NCBI GenBank assembly: GCA_031284585.1
Contig: JAITXT010000028.1
Coordinates: 32,887-96,886, forward strand
DNA from: Acholeplasmatales bacterium
GTDB lineage: Bacteria > Bacillota_I > Bacilli_A > Acholeplasmatales > Acholeplasmataceae
Reading direction: 5' to 3'
DNA: 64,000 nt
Of this stretch, positions 27,614 through 36,469 are shown in pieces; the first letter of the stretch is position 1; every line of letters begins with the position of its first letter. Made by a program: the position numbers and the translations under genes. The notes under the pieces were generated by a model. It was not told where the DNA came from, ran no database searches, and saw nothing but the letters and a program-made list of their open reading frames with translations.

Positions 27614-28495
27614 ATGGCAAAAATGCTAATTATTGAAAATGGATTTAATAAAAATTCTCAAAATACTCCAGTAAGCGGTTATATAAATGATCAAAATAAT
27701 AGGAAATGGGAAGATTGGGATTTCGGTTTAACTACTATGAAGAATGCAGGATGTGGTGTAATATCAATTTACAATTTTTTATATTCAACAGGAACTCAAG
27801 TTGATTTGGCAACTTTAATTGCTTTGGTACAATATTCAAACGCGGATCTATTGCTTGGCTATTTTGGTACAAATCCTATACCTGAGGATTTAATGTTTAT
27901 TGGTTCAAACTTAATATTTACTCTTTTCAATATAATTGCTTACCCGATTATTATAGAGATTGTCATTCCAGTAGTAGCGGGTTTAATAGTTGCTTTGGAG
28001 ATTGGACTACTTAGTTGGTTCTACCAAATTTTTTTATGGCCAAATTATCCAGCTTTAGTCCTTGGTGTTTCATCGGTTTTGCAAATCGCTTTTTCAGTTG
28101 CGATTTTTAGTATTGAAACTTTCGTCAGTTACTATTTTTGGCAACTTAACGACATTACGGATGTATTAGGCTTATATGGTGTTAACAATAGTTTAACTTC
28201 ATATTGGCCACTTAATGACTTTACTAGTTTTGAACAAGGAGCAGCTCTTCAAAGTAAATATATTATTTTAACTTTTTTCAATGAACTTTCCTCAGATGGA
28301 AATATAAATATAGAAAAAGGAATCCATACAATATTTATTTATTATGACCCAATTACAAATAAATATTACGGATATAATAATGGTTATGGAGTCGAAATCC
28401 ACTCTGATTTGTGGCAATTTATGAGTTATTACAATACTTATTCAAAAAACGATTCGAAGAAGTTATTCGTTTCTGGAATAGCTGTTATACAATAA
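27614..28495 (+). CDS. Putative papain/C39-like cysteine-peptidase-fold protein with membrane segments
   Basis: 293 residues. The motif KNAGCGVISIYNFL, with Cys47 followed by a helix containing Asn54, resembles the active-site helix of papain/C39-type proteins (N-x-G-C-G-x-x-x-x-x-N). Near the C terminus GIHTIFIYYD, with His238, and the following NKYYGYNNGYG could supply the other site residues. Between them lie two or three hydrophobic segments (roughly 88-175), unusual inside such a fold. No signal peptide is seen. Function could be peptidase, peptide-binding or inactive. The motif reading is mine and the family is unproven. A terminator follows. Confidence 0.55.
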   Translation: MAKMLIIENGFNKNSQNTPVSGYINDQNNRKWEDWDFGLTTMKNAGCGVISIYNFLYSTGTQVDLATLIALVQYSNADLLLGYFGTNPIPEDLMFIGSNLIFTLFNIIAYPIIIEIVIPVVAGLIVALEIGLLSWFYQIFLWPNYPALVLGVSSVLQIAFSVAIFSIETFVSYYFWQLNDITDVLGLYGVNNSLTSYWPLNDFTSFEQGAALQSKYIILTFFNELSSDGNINIEKGIHTIFIYYDPITNKYYGYNNGYGVEIHSDLWQFMSYYNTYSKNDSKKLFVSGIAVIQ

Positions 28496-28520
28496 TTCAT
28501 AAGAATTTATTGTTTTTTTT
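28489..28520 (+). terminator. Probable Rho-independent terminator after the 27614 gene
   Basis: Stem 28489-28498 pairs with 28503-28513 (one bulged T), loop ATAA, followed by a run of T to 28520. It overlaps the stop codon of the gene. It separates the first three accessory genes from the last two. Confidence 0.6.
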
Positions 28521-28612
28521 ACTTAATTAAAACTATTATTAGAAAGTTAATTTTTATATAAAAATTAAACTTAAATATTTCAGAATAAAAAAAAGATTAA
28601 AGAGGTATTAAC

Positions 28613-29479
28613 ATGTTATCAAAATTACTTAGCAAAAAAAAACTAAAAAAGGCATTAATGGTATTAACTACAATTTATGTTCTTTTCTTAAGTGTTTTTT
28701 TTATTATAAGTTTTTTTAAAACAGAGAATCATGAAATGTTAAACGATTTTTCTAATGTCTTATTAGTTGATGAAAATAAAATTTTAGAAATATATATATC
28801 AGGACCAAATAATTATAGCGGTTTTGGAGAAATAAATATTAAAGAAAATGCATATAAAATATACTGGATTATTTCAGAAGGAAAAAACAGAAAAATACAT
28901 TTAGAATTTATTAAAGACGCTCCTACAAATGAACTGCTAAATAAAGGATTGGATTTCAAGTTTTTATTAGAAAGCAATATATTAACAAGTCGCAAAAAAA
29001 CATTAACTGTCACAGGAACAATAAAGCTACAATCAAAAGAAAGAATTAAAATTAATTTAAGTTTAAGTATTTATAGTCTAGATGACGCAGATATAAATTC
29101 TAAAAATATGGTAGATTGCTATTTTACTAGCAATAGCGGAATATCATTTTATACCACGAGTTTAGGAATAAACAAAAGAAAACTAAAAAAAATTAATTCT
29201 CTTAATTCTTATCAATTCTTATCTTACTATGGAACAAATTCAAAAGATTCAAATAATTTCATAAAAGTATATTTTCAAGAAAATAATAAAGTAAGTATTT
29301 ATATAGTTGACAAAAATGGTAATATAATTGATTCTTTACTAAGTGGTACTTATAAGACAAGTATTAATATTCCTGAAATGATAATCTCATTAGATGAAAA
29401 TACCACACTAAATGGTAACAAAAAAGATATCATTTTTGATATTAGTCCAATAACTAGTAAAACAACTTATAATCTCTAA
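28613..29479 (+). CDS. Membrane-anchored paralogue of the 26011 lipoprotein
   Basis: 288 residues with an uncleaved-looking N-terminal helix (ALMVLTTIYVLFLSVFFIISFF) and no lipobox Cys. The extracellular part aligns with the lipoprotein at 26011, best in the C-terminal half (FIKVYFQENNKVSIY, LLSGTYKTSINIPEM, DIIFDIS). ATG is preceded by AAAGAGG. Its stop overlaps the next ATG by one base (TAATG), so it is coupled to the protease gene. Function unknown; perhaps a substrate, regulator or partner of the adjacent protease. Confidence 0.75.
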   Translation: MLSKLLSKKKLKKALMVLTTIYVLFLSVFFIISFFKTENHEMLNDFSNVLLVDENKILEIYISGPNNYSGFGEINIKENAYKIYWIISEGKNRKIHLEFIKDAPTNELLNKGLDFKFLLESNILTSRKKTLTVTGTIKLQSKERIKINLSLSIYSLDDADINSKNMVDCYFTSNSGISFYTTSLGINKRKLKKINSLNSYQFLSYYGTNSKDSNNFIKVYFQENNKVSIYIVDKNGNIIDSLLSGTYKTSINIPEMIISLDENTTLNGNKKDIIFDISPITSKTTYNL

Positions 29480-30117
29480 TGAAAAAAATACATATAATAA
29501 ATATAACACTAAACATAATAACATTTTTGGGAATTTCTAGTTTAATTTTTTTTAATAAATTCTATTCTGCTGATAGCATTTTTGATCGCTCTATTCATTC
29601 TGTTTTTGAAGTAAAATGCGAAACTGAGGGAGATATATCGTATGGATCAGCTGTAGCATTTGAAAAAGATTTATTGGTTACAAATTTTCATGTAATTTCT
29701 TATAATACTACAACAACAAGGAAAATCCATGATTTCATAATGCTTAGGAGCCCTTTTAGCAATGATTATTTTGAATGTACTGTAAAAACATACGATGAAA
29801 ATAACGATATTGCTATTTTAGAGAAAATGAGTTCGGTAAAATTAGAAATTAAAACAATTAAAACAGCCAAAAAAAATTCGAAACCGGGAGAAAAATGTTT
29901 TGCAATCGGAAATGCAAATAATTTAGGAATAGGTATTACAGAAGGAAATATCGTAAATAATTCCGTTAGTATAAAAATTAATGACTTTTCTAGAAAAATG
30001 ATTCAAGCAAACGTTACGTCGAGTAATGGTTCAAGCGGTGGTGCTTTATTAAATAAAAAGGGTGAATTAATAGGAATAACTACTCTTAAACTAGTTGATA
30101 GTTATGGATTATTATAG
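29479..30117 (+). CDS. Membrane-anchored trypsin-like (HtrA-type, S1C) serine protease, C-terminally short
   Basis: 212 residues: an N-terminal membrane anchor at about 7-27, then a chymotrypsin-fold domain with triad His71 (TNFHVIS), Asp110 (NNDIAILE) and Ser186 (NGSSGGALL; the usual motif is GNSGG). The oxyanion region GEKCFAIGNA is also present. There is no PDZ domain. The frame stops at TAG just after GITTLKLVDSYGLL, before the last strand normally seen in this fold. Bases after the stop read on in frame as RVTFIPFQLI, similar to the usual VTFAIP ending, so a nonsense mutation may have shortened the gene. It acts at the cell surface if active. Confidence 0.75.
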   Translation: MKKIHIINITLNIITFLGISSLIFFNKFYSADSIFDRSIHSVFEVKCETEGDISYGSAVAFEKDLLVTNFHVISYNTTTTRKIHDFIMLRSPFSNDYFECTVKTYDENNDIAILEKMSSVKLEIKTIKTAKKNSKPGEKCFAIGNANNLGIGITEGNIVNNSVSIKINDFSRKMIQANVTSSNGSSGGALLNKKGELIGITTLKLVDSYGLL

Positions 30118-30359
30118 AGGGTTACATTTATTCCTTTCCAATTAATTTAGTATTTAATTTACTAGAATTAGATTCAAATTGAAGTTATTAGTTAAAAACA
30201 TATAAGGTTTTTATTATGAAATTATTATTTTATACTAACTATTTTAATTTAATATAATTTTTTTTATGAATAAATATTTAAGTTATTCTAAAGAGTCATA
30301 TATTTTTAAAATTTTATAAACTAGTTATATAATATTTAATAAAATAAGGAGATATAAAT
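30118..30359. other. Gene-free stretch with a possible remnant of the protease C terminus
   Basis: The first 30 or so bases, in frame with the protease, resemble its missing end (see finding). The rest is AT-rich. TATAAT at 30328-30333 with a weak TTTAAA at 30305-30310 could drive the next gene. Confidence 0.4.
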
Positions 30360-30752
30360 ATGAAGGAAGTTCTAAAGTTTTTGAAAGATAGTGAGGTTTA
30401 TTATATAGCAACTAATGATAACGGTACACCAAGAGTAAGACCTTTTGGTACAATTAACTTGTTTGAAGATAAGCTCTATATTCAAACGTCTAAAGTTAAA
30501 TCTTTTTCTAAACAAGTTAGTTTAAATAATAAAGTTGAGATTTGTGCTTTGTTACAAGATAGATGGATTAGAATAGAGGCAAATTTGATTGAGGATAATA
30601 GAATAGAACCTAAAGAAAAAATGCTTGAAGCTTATCCAAATTTGAGAAGTCTCTATAAAGCATCTGATTCAAATAATCAAGTATTTTATTTAAAAGATGC
30701 GACTGCAACAATTTATGGATTTTCTAAAATAGAGAAAGTAATTAAATTTTAA
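30360..30752 (+). CDS. Pyridoxamine 5'-phosphate oxidase-fold (FMN-binding split-barrel) protein
   Basis: 130 residues, matching small single-domain split-barrel proteins. Seen: YYIATNDNGTPRVRPFGTI, KLYIQTSKVKSFSKQ and VEICALL, the usual strand pattern of this family. Members bind FMN, F420 or heme and include putative nitroreductases and stress proteins; the substrate cannot be told from sequence. ATG follows AAGGAG. It is a single gene with its own promoter. Confidence 0.85.
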   Translation: MKEVLKFLKDSEVYYIATNDNGTPRVRPFGTINLFEDKLYIQTSKVKSFSKQVSLNNKVEICALLQDRWIRIEANLIEDNRIEPKEKMLEAYPNLRSLYKASDSNNQVFYLKDATATIYGFSKIEKVIKF

Positions 30753-30781
30753 ATTCATATATTTTACTTAATTCATAAAAT

Positions 30782-30812
30782 TTGTAACAATATATCTAAA
30801 CTGAGGTATAAT
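30782..30812 (+). promoter_or_regulatory. Promoter for the aldolase gene
   Basis: TTGTAA at 30782-30787, a 19-bp spacer and TATAAT at 30807-30812, 25 bp before the start codon, with AAAAGGAG as the ribosome binding site. Confidence 0.6.
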
Positions 30813-30837
30813 TAATAGGTAAAAGGAGATAAATTAT

Positions 30838-31701
30838 ATGTTAGTTAACGCAAAAGAAATGTTGGAGAAGGCGAGAGATTCTCATTATGCTGTTGCCCAT
30901 ATCAATATCAATAATTTAGAGTGGATTAAGGCAACTTTACTTTCTGTACAAGAATTAAAATCACCAATAATCCTTGGTGTTTCGGAAGGAGCAGCTAAAT
31001 ACATGGGTGGATATACTGTGGTTGTGGAATTAGTTAAAGCTCTTGATAAAGCTTTAAATATCACTGTTCCTGTAGCAATTCACTTAGATCATGGTTCATA
31101 TGAAGGAGCTAAGAAAGCTTTAGAAGCTGGATTTACTTCAATAATGTTTGATGGTTCTCATTTTCCTATTGAAGAAAACCTAGAGAAAACTAGAGAATTA
31201 GTCAATTTATGCCATTCTAAAGGTGTTTCCATTGAAGCGGAAGTTGGTGCAATTGGTGGAGAAGAAGACGGAGTAATTGGAGAAGGAGAGGTTGCTGATC
31301 CAACTGAATGTAATGTTATTGCTTCAACAGGAATTGATTTTCTTGCGGCTGGAATAGGAAACATTCATGGAGTGTATCCTTCTAATTGGAAAGGACTTAA
31401 TTTCGTCGCTCTTGAAAAAATTCATAATGCAACTAATCATATTCCTTTAGTATTACATGGTGGTACTGGTATTCCTGAAGAAATGATTAAAAAAGCAATT
31501 TCCCTTGGTGTTTCTAAGATTAATGTAAATACTGAATGTCAACTTGCATTTGCAGCTGAAACTAGAAAATATATTGAAGCTGGAAAAGATAGAGAAAGCA
31601 AAGGATTTGATCCTAGAAAATTGCTTGCTCCAGGAACTGAAGCTATTAAGAGAGTTGTAAAAGAAAAAATTACATTATTTGGTTCAGTAAATAAAGCTTA
31701 A
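30838..31701 (+). CDS. fba: Fructose-bisphosphate aldolase, class II
   Basis: 287 residues, the normal length. It cleaves fructose 1,6-bisphosphate to dihydroxyacetone phosphate and glyceraldehyde 3-phosphate. Zn site and catalytic residues: HLDHGS, EAEVGAIGGEEDG, the GIGNIHGVY His and LHGGTGIP, followed by INVNTECQ. It works directly after the PFK encoded at 9186. It has its own promoter and a strong terminator, so it is monocistronic. Confidence 0.96.
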   Translation: MLVNAKEMLEKARDSHYAVAHININNLEWIKATLLSVQELKSPIILGVSEGAAKYMGGYTVVVELVKALDKALNITVPVAIHLDHGSYEGAKKALEAGFTSIMFDGSHFPIEENLEKTRELVNLCHSKGVSIEAEVGAIGGEEDGVIGEGEVADPTECNVIASTGIDFLAAGIGNIHGVYPSNWKGLNFVALEKIHNATNHIPLVLHGGTGIPEEMIKKAISLGVSKINVNTECQLAFAAETRKYIEAGKDRESKGFDPRKLLAPGTEAIKRVVKEKITLFGSVNKA

Positions 31702-31712
31702 TAATTAAATTT

Positions 31713-31747
31713 AAAATGGATGATACTTTATGTATCATCCATTTTTA
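31713..31747. terminator. Bidirectional terminator between the aldolase and FAD-protein genes
   Basis: A perfect 14-bp stem (31713-31726 with 31732-31745), a 5-base loop and T-rich flanks on both strands. It lies between two convergent genes and suits both. Confidence 0.85.
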
Positions 31748-31751
31748 TTTT

Positions 31752-33290
31752 CTAAAGCAAAACAACTAATTTAATTGCATCTACGATCGCAGAAGTAATA
31801 CCACCACTATATCCAGATCCATCTCCTATAACATAAACATATTTATCATTTAAAGTATAGTTTTCTTGACGTGATACCATTACTGGAGATGAACTTCTTG
31901 TTTCTACTCCTGTTAGAATTGCATCTTTATTTTTATATACTTTAAATAGTTTAGATATTTCAAGAATTCCTTTTTTAATATTGCTTGAGATAAAGTAAGG
32001 TAAAATTTCATCGAAGTCAGCAAAATAATAACTGCTTATTGAAGGGCGGATATTTTTAATTTCATTTGGATAATTTTTATCAAGAAAACTACCTACAGTT
32101 TGAACTGGAGCGCTATAGGGAGTTAGTTTATTAAAAGCTTTTTTTTCAATATTTTCCCTAAAGGTAAAACCATCTAATGAATTATTGAGATAGTAATCTG
32201 CTACTCTAACATTCACTAAAAGTGCAGAATTACTATTAATACTATCTCTTGCACTATAACTCATTCCATTAACAACCATAGTATCTATTTCATTTGGAGT
32301 TTTTATTACTTCTCCTCCCGGGCACATACAAAATGTATAACATGTTCTTTCCATTTCTAAATGAGCAAAATATTTGTAACTTCTAGACTCTAATGTTAAG
32401 TTTGAATTTTTATTGAGTTCATTATCAACTTCACTTCTTAAGTGCTCTATTCTAAGTCCTATTGAAAAATCTTTTGGTTTAAGAATAATATTGTTTTTTT
32501 GTAAGATTTCATAATTTCTTTTATCAGCAGTTCCAAAAGCTAATATTAAATAGTGGGAAGTAAAACTTACTATTTTATTATTTGAAATTGCTTCTACTAA
32601 GATTTTTTGATTATCAAGTTTATAATCAATGAATTTCGTTGAAAAATGGATTGTTACCCCGTTTTCAAGTAAATAATTTCTTATATTTACGATGATTATT
32701 CGTAATTTATCGGTTCCAATATGGGGATTACTATCAGTTAGGATATTCTTATCTGCTCCAAATTTTACGAGTTCATTTAGTATAGTTTTAATATAAATAC
32801 TCTTTATTCCAGTTTGAAGTTTTCCATCAGAAAAAGTACCTGCTCCACCTTCACCAAAAAGATTATTAGAATCTAAATTTAGGATTCCTAATTCATCAAG
32901 AGTTTTTATGTCTTTAATTCTATCTTCTATTTTCTTTCCTCTTTCAATTATAGTTACTTTAATACCTCGGTACAATAAAAAAAGAGATAGAAATAAACCA
33001 GCTGGACCCATTCCTACAACTAAGTAATCTTTTTTAGGTAATAAGCCTAGACTAATTTCTTCTTTGACATATTTTTTAAGATTATTAGTTTCATTAAGTA
33101 AATTATCTGCTTGAAAGATAACTGAATAAATGTAGGTTCCTTTTCCTTTTCTAGTATCAATAGATTTCTTGTTGATTGAGATATTATGGATCGAAGTATT
33201 TTTTTCTTTGATTTCACGTAAAATATAATCTTTTAGTTCATTTTCTAAAAGATTTTTATCTACTTTTAGGTTATATAGAATATAGGTCAT
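31752..33290 (-). CDS. FAD-dependent oxidoreductase (COG2509-like dehydrogenase)
   Basis: 512 residues. A 90-residue N-terminal domain precedes the FAD-binding motif VVGMGPAGLFLSLFL. Then come GEGGAGTFSDGKL, typical of this uncharacterised dehydrogenase family, and, near the C terminus, ETRSSSPV and VIGDGSGYSGGITSA. CMCPGGEV lies in the middle. Cytoplasmic; the substrate is unknown. It starts in an ATGA overlap with the other FAD protein, so the two are made from one transcript. Confidence 0.87.
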   Translation of the reverse strand: MTYILYNLKVDKNLLENELKDYILREIKEKNTSIHNISINKKSIDTRKGKGTYIYSVIFQADNLLNETNNLKKYVKEEISLGLLPKKDYLVVGMGPAGLFLSLFLLYRGIKVTIIERGKKIEDRIKDIKTLDELGILNLDSNNLFGEGGAGTFSDGKLQTGIKSIYIKTILNELVKFGADKNILTDSNPHIGTDKLRIIIVNIRNYLLENGVTIHFSTKFIDYKLDNQKILVEAISNNKIVSFTSHYLILAFGTADKRNYEILQKNNIILKPKDFSIGLRIEHLRSEVDNELNKNSNLTLESRSYKYFAHLEMERTCYTFCMCPGGEVIKTPNEIDTMVVNGMSYSARDSINSNSALLVNVRVADYYLNNSLDGFTFRENIEKKAFNKLTPYSAPVQTVGSFLDKNYPNEIKNIRPSISSYYFADFDEILPYFISSNIKKGILEISKLFKVYKNKDAILTGVETRSSSPVMVSRQENYTLNDKYVYVIGDGSGYSGGITSAIVDAIKLVVLL

Positions 33291-34435
33291 TTAAGATTTT
33301 CAACCATTTTTAATGCTGATAAGACTGCATGCATAATATTATATCCCCCACAGATAAATGACGCATTAATTAATTCACCTAGGACAAAGACATTAGGTAC
33401 TTTTTTTAAACTGTAATTACTATTAATTTCGTTCAAGATAATTCCTCCTTCGCTAACCTGTGCATAATCAAATGAATAAACTCCATTAATGGTAAATGGA
33501 TAGTTTTTTAGAATATCAAGGGTTAGTACTTTATTATTTTTTATTAAATATTTATAAAATTCTAAAGGAAGGCTTCCCTTTAAGAAATTATTTATTTCTC
33601 TTTTTTTAATAAGTAAGTCTAAGGTTTCTTTCTCTAGAGTTGGGTAGAAATCTATAAATAATTTACACTTTGATTTATCTTTAAGTTTTGCGTAATAACA
33701 TGAAGAATTCATGACATTTATTCCAGAAATACCATCATCTTTAAACTGTATTTCTCCTAATTCGCTATAAATAATTTCATTATTACTGGTTAATTTAATA
33801 GTACCTTTTATTCTTTTCTTAGAGAGTTCTTTAACACTTTCTTTTAATAAATATCCAGTGAGAGATGGTATGAAATCCTCATACTTAACCGAGTACTTTT
33901 CTAATTCTCTTATAACATTATTATTGTAGTTTTTATAGTAGGTTCTTCCACCTGTAGCAAATACTAAATAATCAACTAAGTAAGTATCTTTTGTTGTTTT
34001 TACTAAGATTTGGTTTATTTCACTAGTAAAACTTAAAAATTCTTCTTCAAGTTTCAAAGAAATACCAAGACTAGATATCTTTTCTAAATAACTTGAAATA
34101 AGAGTTTCACTCGTTAATGAATTTGGATAGACTAGTCCGTTTTCATCAGTAAATAGTAATATTCCTAAGGTTTCCGAAAAAAAGTTATTAATTTTTTGAT
34201 ATCCATCTTGAAATAACTCATGGCAATAAGTTGAATTATTAATTAAATCAATATTTGTGTTAATATTTGCGAGATTGCATTTACCATTTCCACTTACTTT
34301 GATTTTTTTTCCAATAGAATCATTTTTATCAATTAGTATCACTTGATTATCGTTATTAAGTTCTTTAATTTTAATGCTAGCAGTAAGTCCACTTGGACCA
34401 GCTCCTACTACGAAATATAACTTATTTTTCTTCAT
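33287..34435 (-). CDS. HI0933/BaiN-family NAD(P)/FAD-dependent oxidoreductase
   Basis: 382 residues, slightly shorter than the usual 400 or so. Seen: dinucleotide motif VVGAGPSGLTASI, GKKIKVSGNGKCNLAN (the family signature after the FAD site), LVFATGG and the C-terminal GEL..ASFICGGYN with MHAVLSALKM. Members reduce unsaturated substrates or are uncharacterised. It is the first gene of the leftward pair. A possible minus-strand -10 (TATAAT, plus-strand 34465-34470) stands in the 107-bp divergent gap with ktrB. Confidence 0.87.
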   Translation of the reverse strand: MKKNKLYFVVGAGPSGLTASIKIKELNNDNQVILIDKNDSIGKKIKVSGNGKCNLANINTNIDLINNSTYCHELFQDGYQKINNFFSETLGILLFTDENGLVYPNSLTSETLISSYLEKISSLGISLKLEEEFLSFTSEINQILVKTTKDTYLVDYLVFATGGRTYYKNYNNNVIRELEKYSVKYEDFIPSLTGYLLKESVKELSKKRIKGTIKLTSNNEIIYSELGEIQFKDDGISGINVMNSSCYYAKLKDKSKCKLFIDFYPTLEKETLDLLIKKREINNFLKGSLPLEFYKYLIKNNKVLTLDILKNYPFTINGVYSFDYAQVSEGGIILNEINSNYSLKKVPNVFVLGELINASFICGGYNIMHAVLSALKMVENLK

Positions 34436-34514
34436 GTTATAATTTTAGCATATTAATGATTTAAATTATAGAATGTAGTAGTTATAGAATAAATAACACT
34501 TATTTATTTAGATT

Positions 34515-34525
34515 TGCTATATAAT
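34515..34525 (+). promoter_or_regulatory. Extended -10 promoter for the KtrB gene
   Basis: TGC-TATATAAT, with TG at 34515-34516 and TATAAT at 34520-34525, lies 18 bp before the start. A GGAG site at about 34532 follows. No clear -35 is seen. Confidence 0.5.
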
Positions 34526-34542
34526 ATTCATGGAGATTAAGA

Positions 34543-35910
34543 ATGAAAAAAATAAAAGCCTTTTTCTTTAAAACCCCTTCAAGATCAATACTTGTAATTT
34601 ATTTAACTTTTGCAATTACTGGAAGCTTATTACTTTATCTACCGATAAGTAATTTTGGTAATGTTTCTTTTATGGACTGTTTATTTACCTCATTTAGTTC
34701 AATGAGTAATACTGGTTTATCGACAGTAGATATTAGTAATACTTTCACAAATTTTGGTTTAATAATTTTAATATTATTAATGGATATCGGTGGAATAGGT
34801 ATATTTTTAGTTTTCCTGTCAATAATTCTTTTTTTAGGAAAGAAAATTGGATTCAAGGAAAGATACCTTCTTGCTCAAGAACAAAATCAATTTTCAATTA
34901 AAGGGATAGTACGTCATATTAAAATCACGGTAATAGTTATTATTTCTATTCAATTCATTGCATTTATAGTTTTTTTGATTTTCTTGAGTACTAATAGGTC
35001 TCTTTTCTATTTTCAAGATTCATCTAGTGAATCTGGCGGTAGTTTAGTCCTAAATGCGCTATTTATGGCGGTATCTCTTTTTACTAATTCAGGTTTTGAA
35101 ATTTGGCCGGTAATAAGAATTTTATTTGAAGAAAGAAATTATTTCATGATTGCCTTTTCCTCTTTTTTAATATTTGTTGGTGGAATAAGTCTAATAATGG
35201 GAATAGGGTCATTTTTTGATTCAAAGAACTTATTAAATCATAATCAAAAATTTGTAATTAAAATAATGGTTTATATGCATTTAATAATTTGGATTATCTC
35301 TATTCCTCTTTATATTATTTTAGAATTTAATCACTCCCTTTCTGATTTTTCTGTTTTTGATAAAATATTTGTTTCTATTTTCCAAACTATTAATTTAAGA
35401 AGTGGTGGATTTGGTATTTTAAGTAATAATAATAAATCTGGTGGGGCTTTATTATTTGAAATGATCCTAATGTTTATTGGAGCAAGTCCTAATTCGGTTG
35501 CGGGTGGAATTAGAACTACTACTCTTTTTGTGATCGTGGCAGCGATTTTTTCTCTTGTTAAAGGAAAAAATCAAGTTATTTTATTTAAGAAAGCAATTAA
35601 AATTGAGACTGTTCATAATGCTTTTATTGTTTTTATCTCGAGTTTGACTTTAGTTCTATTTTCAACAATCTTAATTATATTTTTTACACCAAATGTATCT
35701 CTTGATGAAGTATTATATGAAGTAGTTAGTGCGTTTGGAACGGTTGGATTATCTTTAGGAATAACTAAAAATTTAAATATATTCGCAGAAATAATATTAA
35801 TAATTAATATGTTTGTGGGAAGACTTGGAATTAGTATCCTACTTACATCTTTAATTCCAAAGCAAATTAAGTCTTATTCATATACTGAAATAGATTTAGT
35901 AATTGGTTAA
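34543..35910 (+). CDS. ktrB: KtrB/TrkH-type potassium uptake membrane subunit
   Basis: 455 residues with four repeated M1-P-M2 units. The filter sequences are SNTGLS, TNSGFE, LRSGGFG and FGTVGLS, each with the single Gly that selects K+. Other hydrophobic segments give 8 membrane spans. In Bacillota this subunit works with a cytoplasmic ring protein (KtrA), which is not encoded next to it here or elsewhere in the window. It is a single-gene unit. Confidence 0.92.
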   Translation: MKKIKAFFFKTPSRSILVIYLTFAITGSLLLYLPISNFGNVSFMDCLFTSFSSMSNTGLSTVDISNTFTNFGLIILILLMDIGGIGIFLVFLSIILFLGKKIGFKERYLLAQEQNQFSIKGIVRHIKITVIVIISIQFIAFIVFLIFLSTNRSLFYFQDSSSESGGSLVLNALFMAVSLFTNSGFEIWPVIRILFEERNYFMIAFSSFLIFVGGISLIMGIGSFFDSKNLLNHNQKFVIKIMVYMHLIIWIISIPLYIILEFNHSLSDFSVFDKIFVSIFQTINLRSGGFGILSNNNKSGGALLFEMILMFIGASPNSVAGGIRTTTLFVIVAAIFSLVKGKNQVILFKKAIKIETVHNAFIVFISSLTLVLFSTILIIFFTPNVSLDEVLYEVVSAFGTVGLSLGITKNLNIFAEIILIINMFVGRLGISILLTSLIPKQIKSYSYTEIDLVIG

Positions 35911-36271
35911 TTTATTAACTTTGAATCTTAAACTCTTAACGTTTAAGTTATATTACCCCCCATTTTGATAAAATTATAGATTTATCTATAAATAATTAAA
36001 AATATGCTAAATTAGATAAAAATAAATTATTTAAAACAATATCTCAAATAAAGTATTAAATGTTAGTGATATAACTAAAGAAATAATTATTTAGATAATA
36101 ATAGCTTCCGGAATTCTTTTCCCCCTTTTCTAGTATATGTTTTATTTACTAAACTCACTATATTATTAATTATTATTTCAAGTAATGCAATTTTTTTAAG
36201 TTTTTTCTTAAAATTATTTATCAATTTAAATATTCTTAAAACAAATCAAATATTTTCAATCATAGAGGATT
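35911..36271. other. Gene-free AT-rich stretch
   Basis: Noncoding-looking DNA after ktrB with a C6 run at about 35957. No tRNA, terminator or repeat was recognised. Confidence 0.5.
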
Positions 36272-36367
36272 ATGAATAAAATTGAATTAAGAGAAAATAA
36301 AACATTAAAATTATTAAATGTTATTAGGAAAGACATCTCCTCTAAAGATATTTTTTTGCAAGAATAG
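36272..36367 (+). CDS. Small ORF or gene remnant (31 codons)
   Basis: ATG at 36272 with GAGG 5 bases upstream opens MNKIELRENKTLKLLNVIRK, then DISSKDIFLQE and TAG at 36365. After the TAG the frame continues as RLLIDQMLVEFDLNYKEK, which looks coding, up to the terminator at 36418. It may be a short real gene or a pseudogene with one nonsense change. No family recognised. Confidence 0.3.
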   Translation: MNKIELRENKTLKLLNVIRKDISSKDIFLQE

Positions 36368-36417
36368 CGATTACTTATAGATCAAATGTTAGTTGAGTTT
36401 GACTTGAATTATAAAGA

Positions 36418-36452
36418 AAAAGATACAAGAAATCAAATTTCTTGTATCTTTT
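36418..36452 (-). terminator. Terminator of the chemotaxis operon
   Basis: A perfect 16-bp stem (36418-36433 with 36437-36452) and a 3-base loop. Read on the minus strand it is followed by TTCTTTATAATT, a T-rich tail, and it lies 18 bp after the MCP stop. In the plus direction the tail is not T-rich, so it mainly ends the leftward operon. Confidence 0.8.
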
Positions 36453-36469
36453 GCGATAAATTCTATTAA

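Noticed and set aside
29479..30150. TAG recoded as an amino acid in the protease
   Set aside because: TAG ends efp and the pseudouridine synthase normally, so general recoding is not supported; a mutation is the simpler reading.
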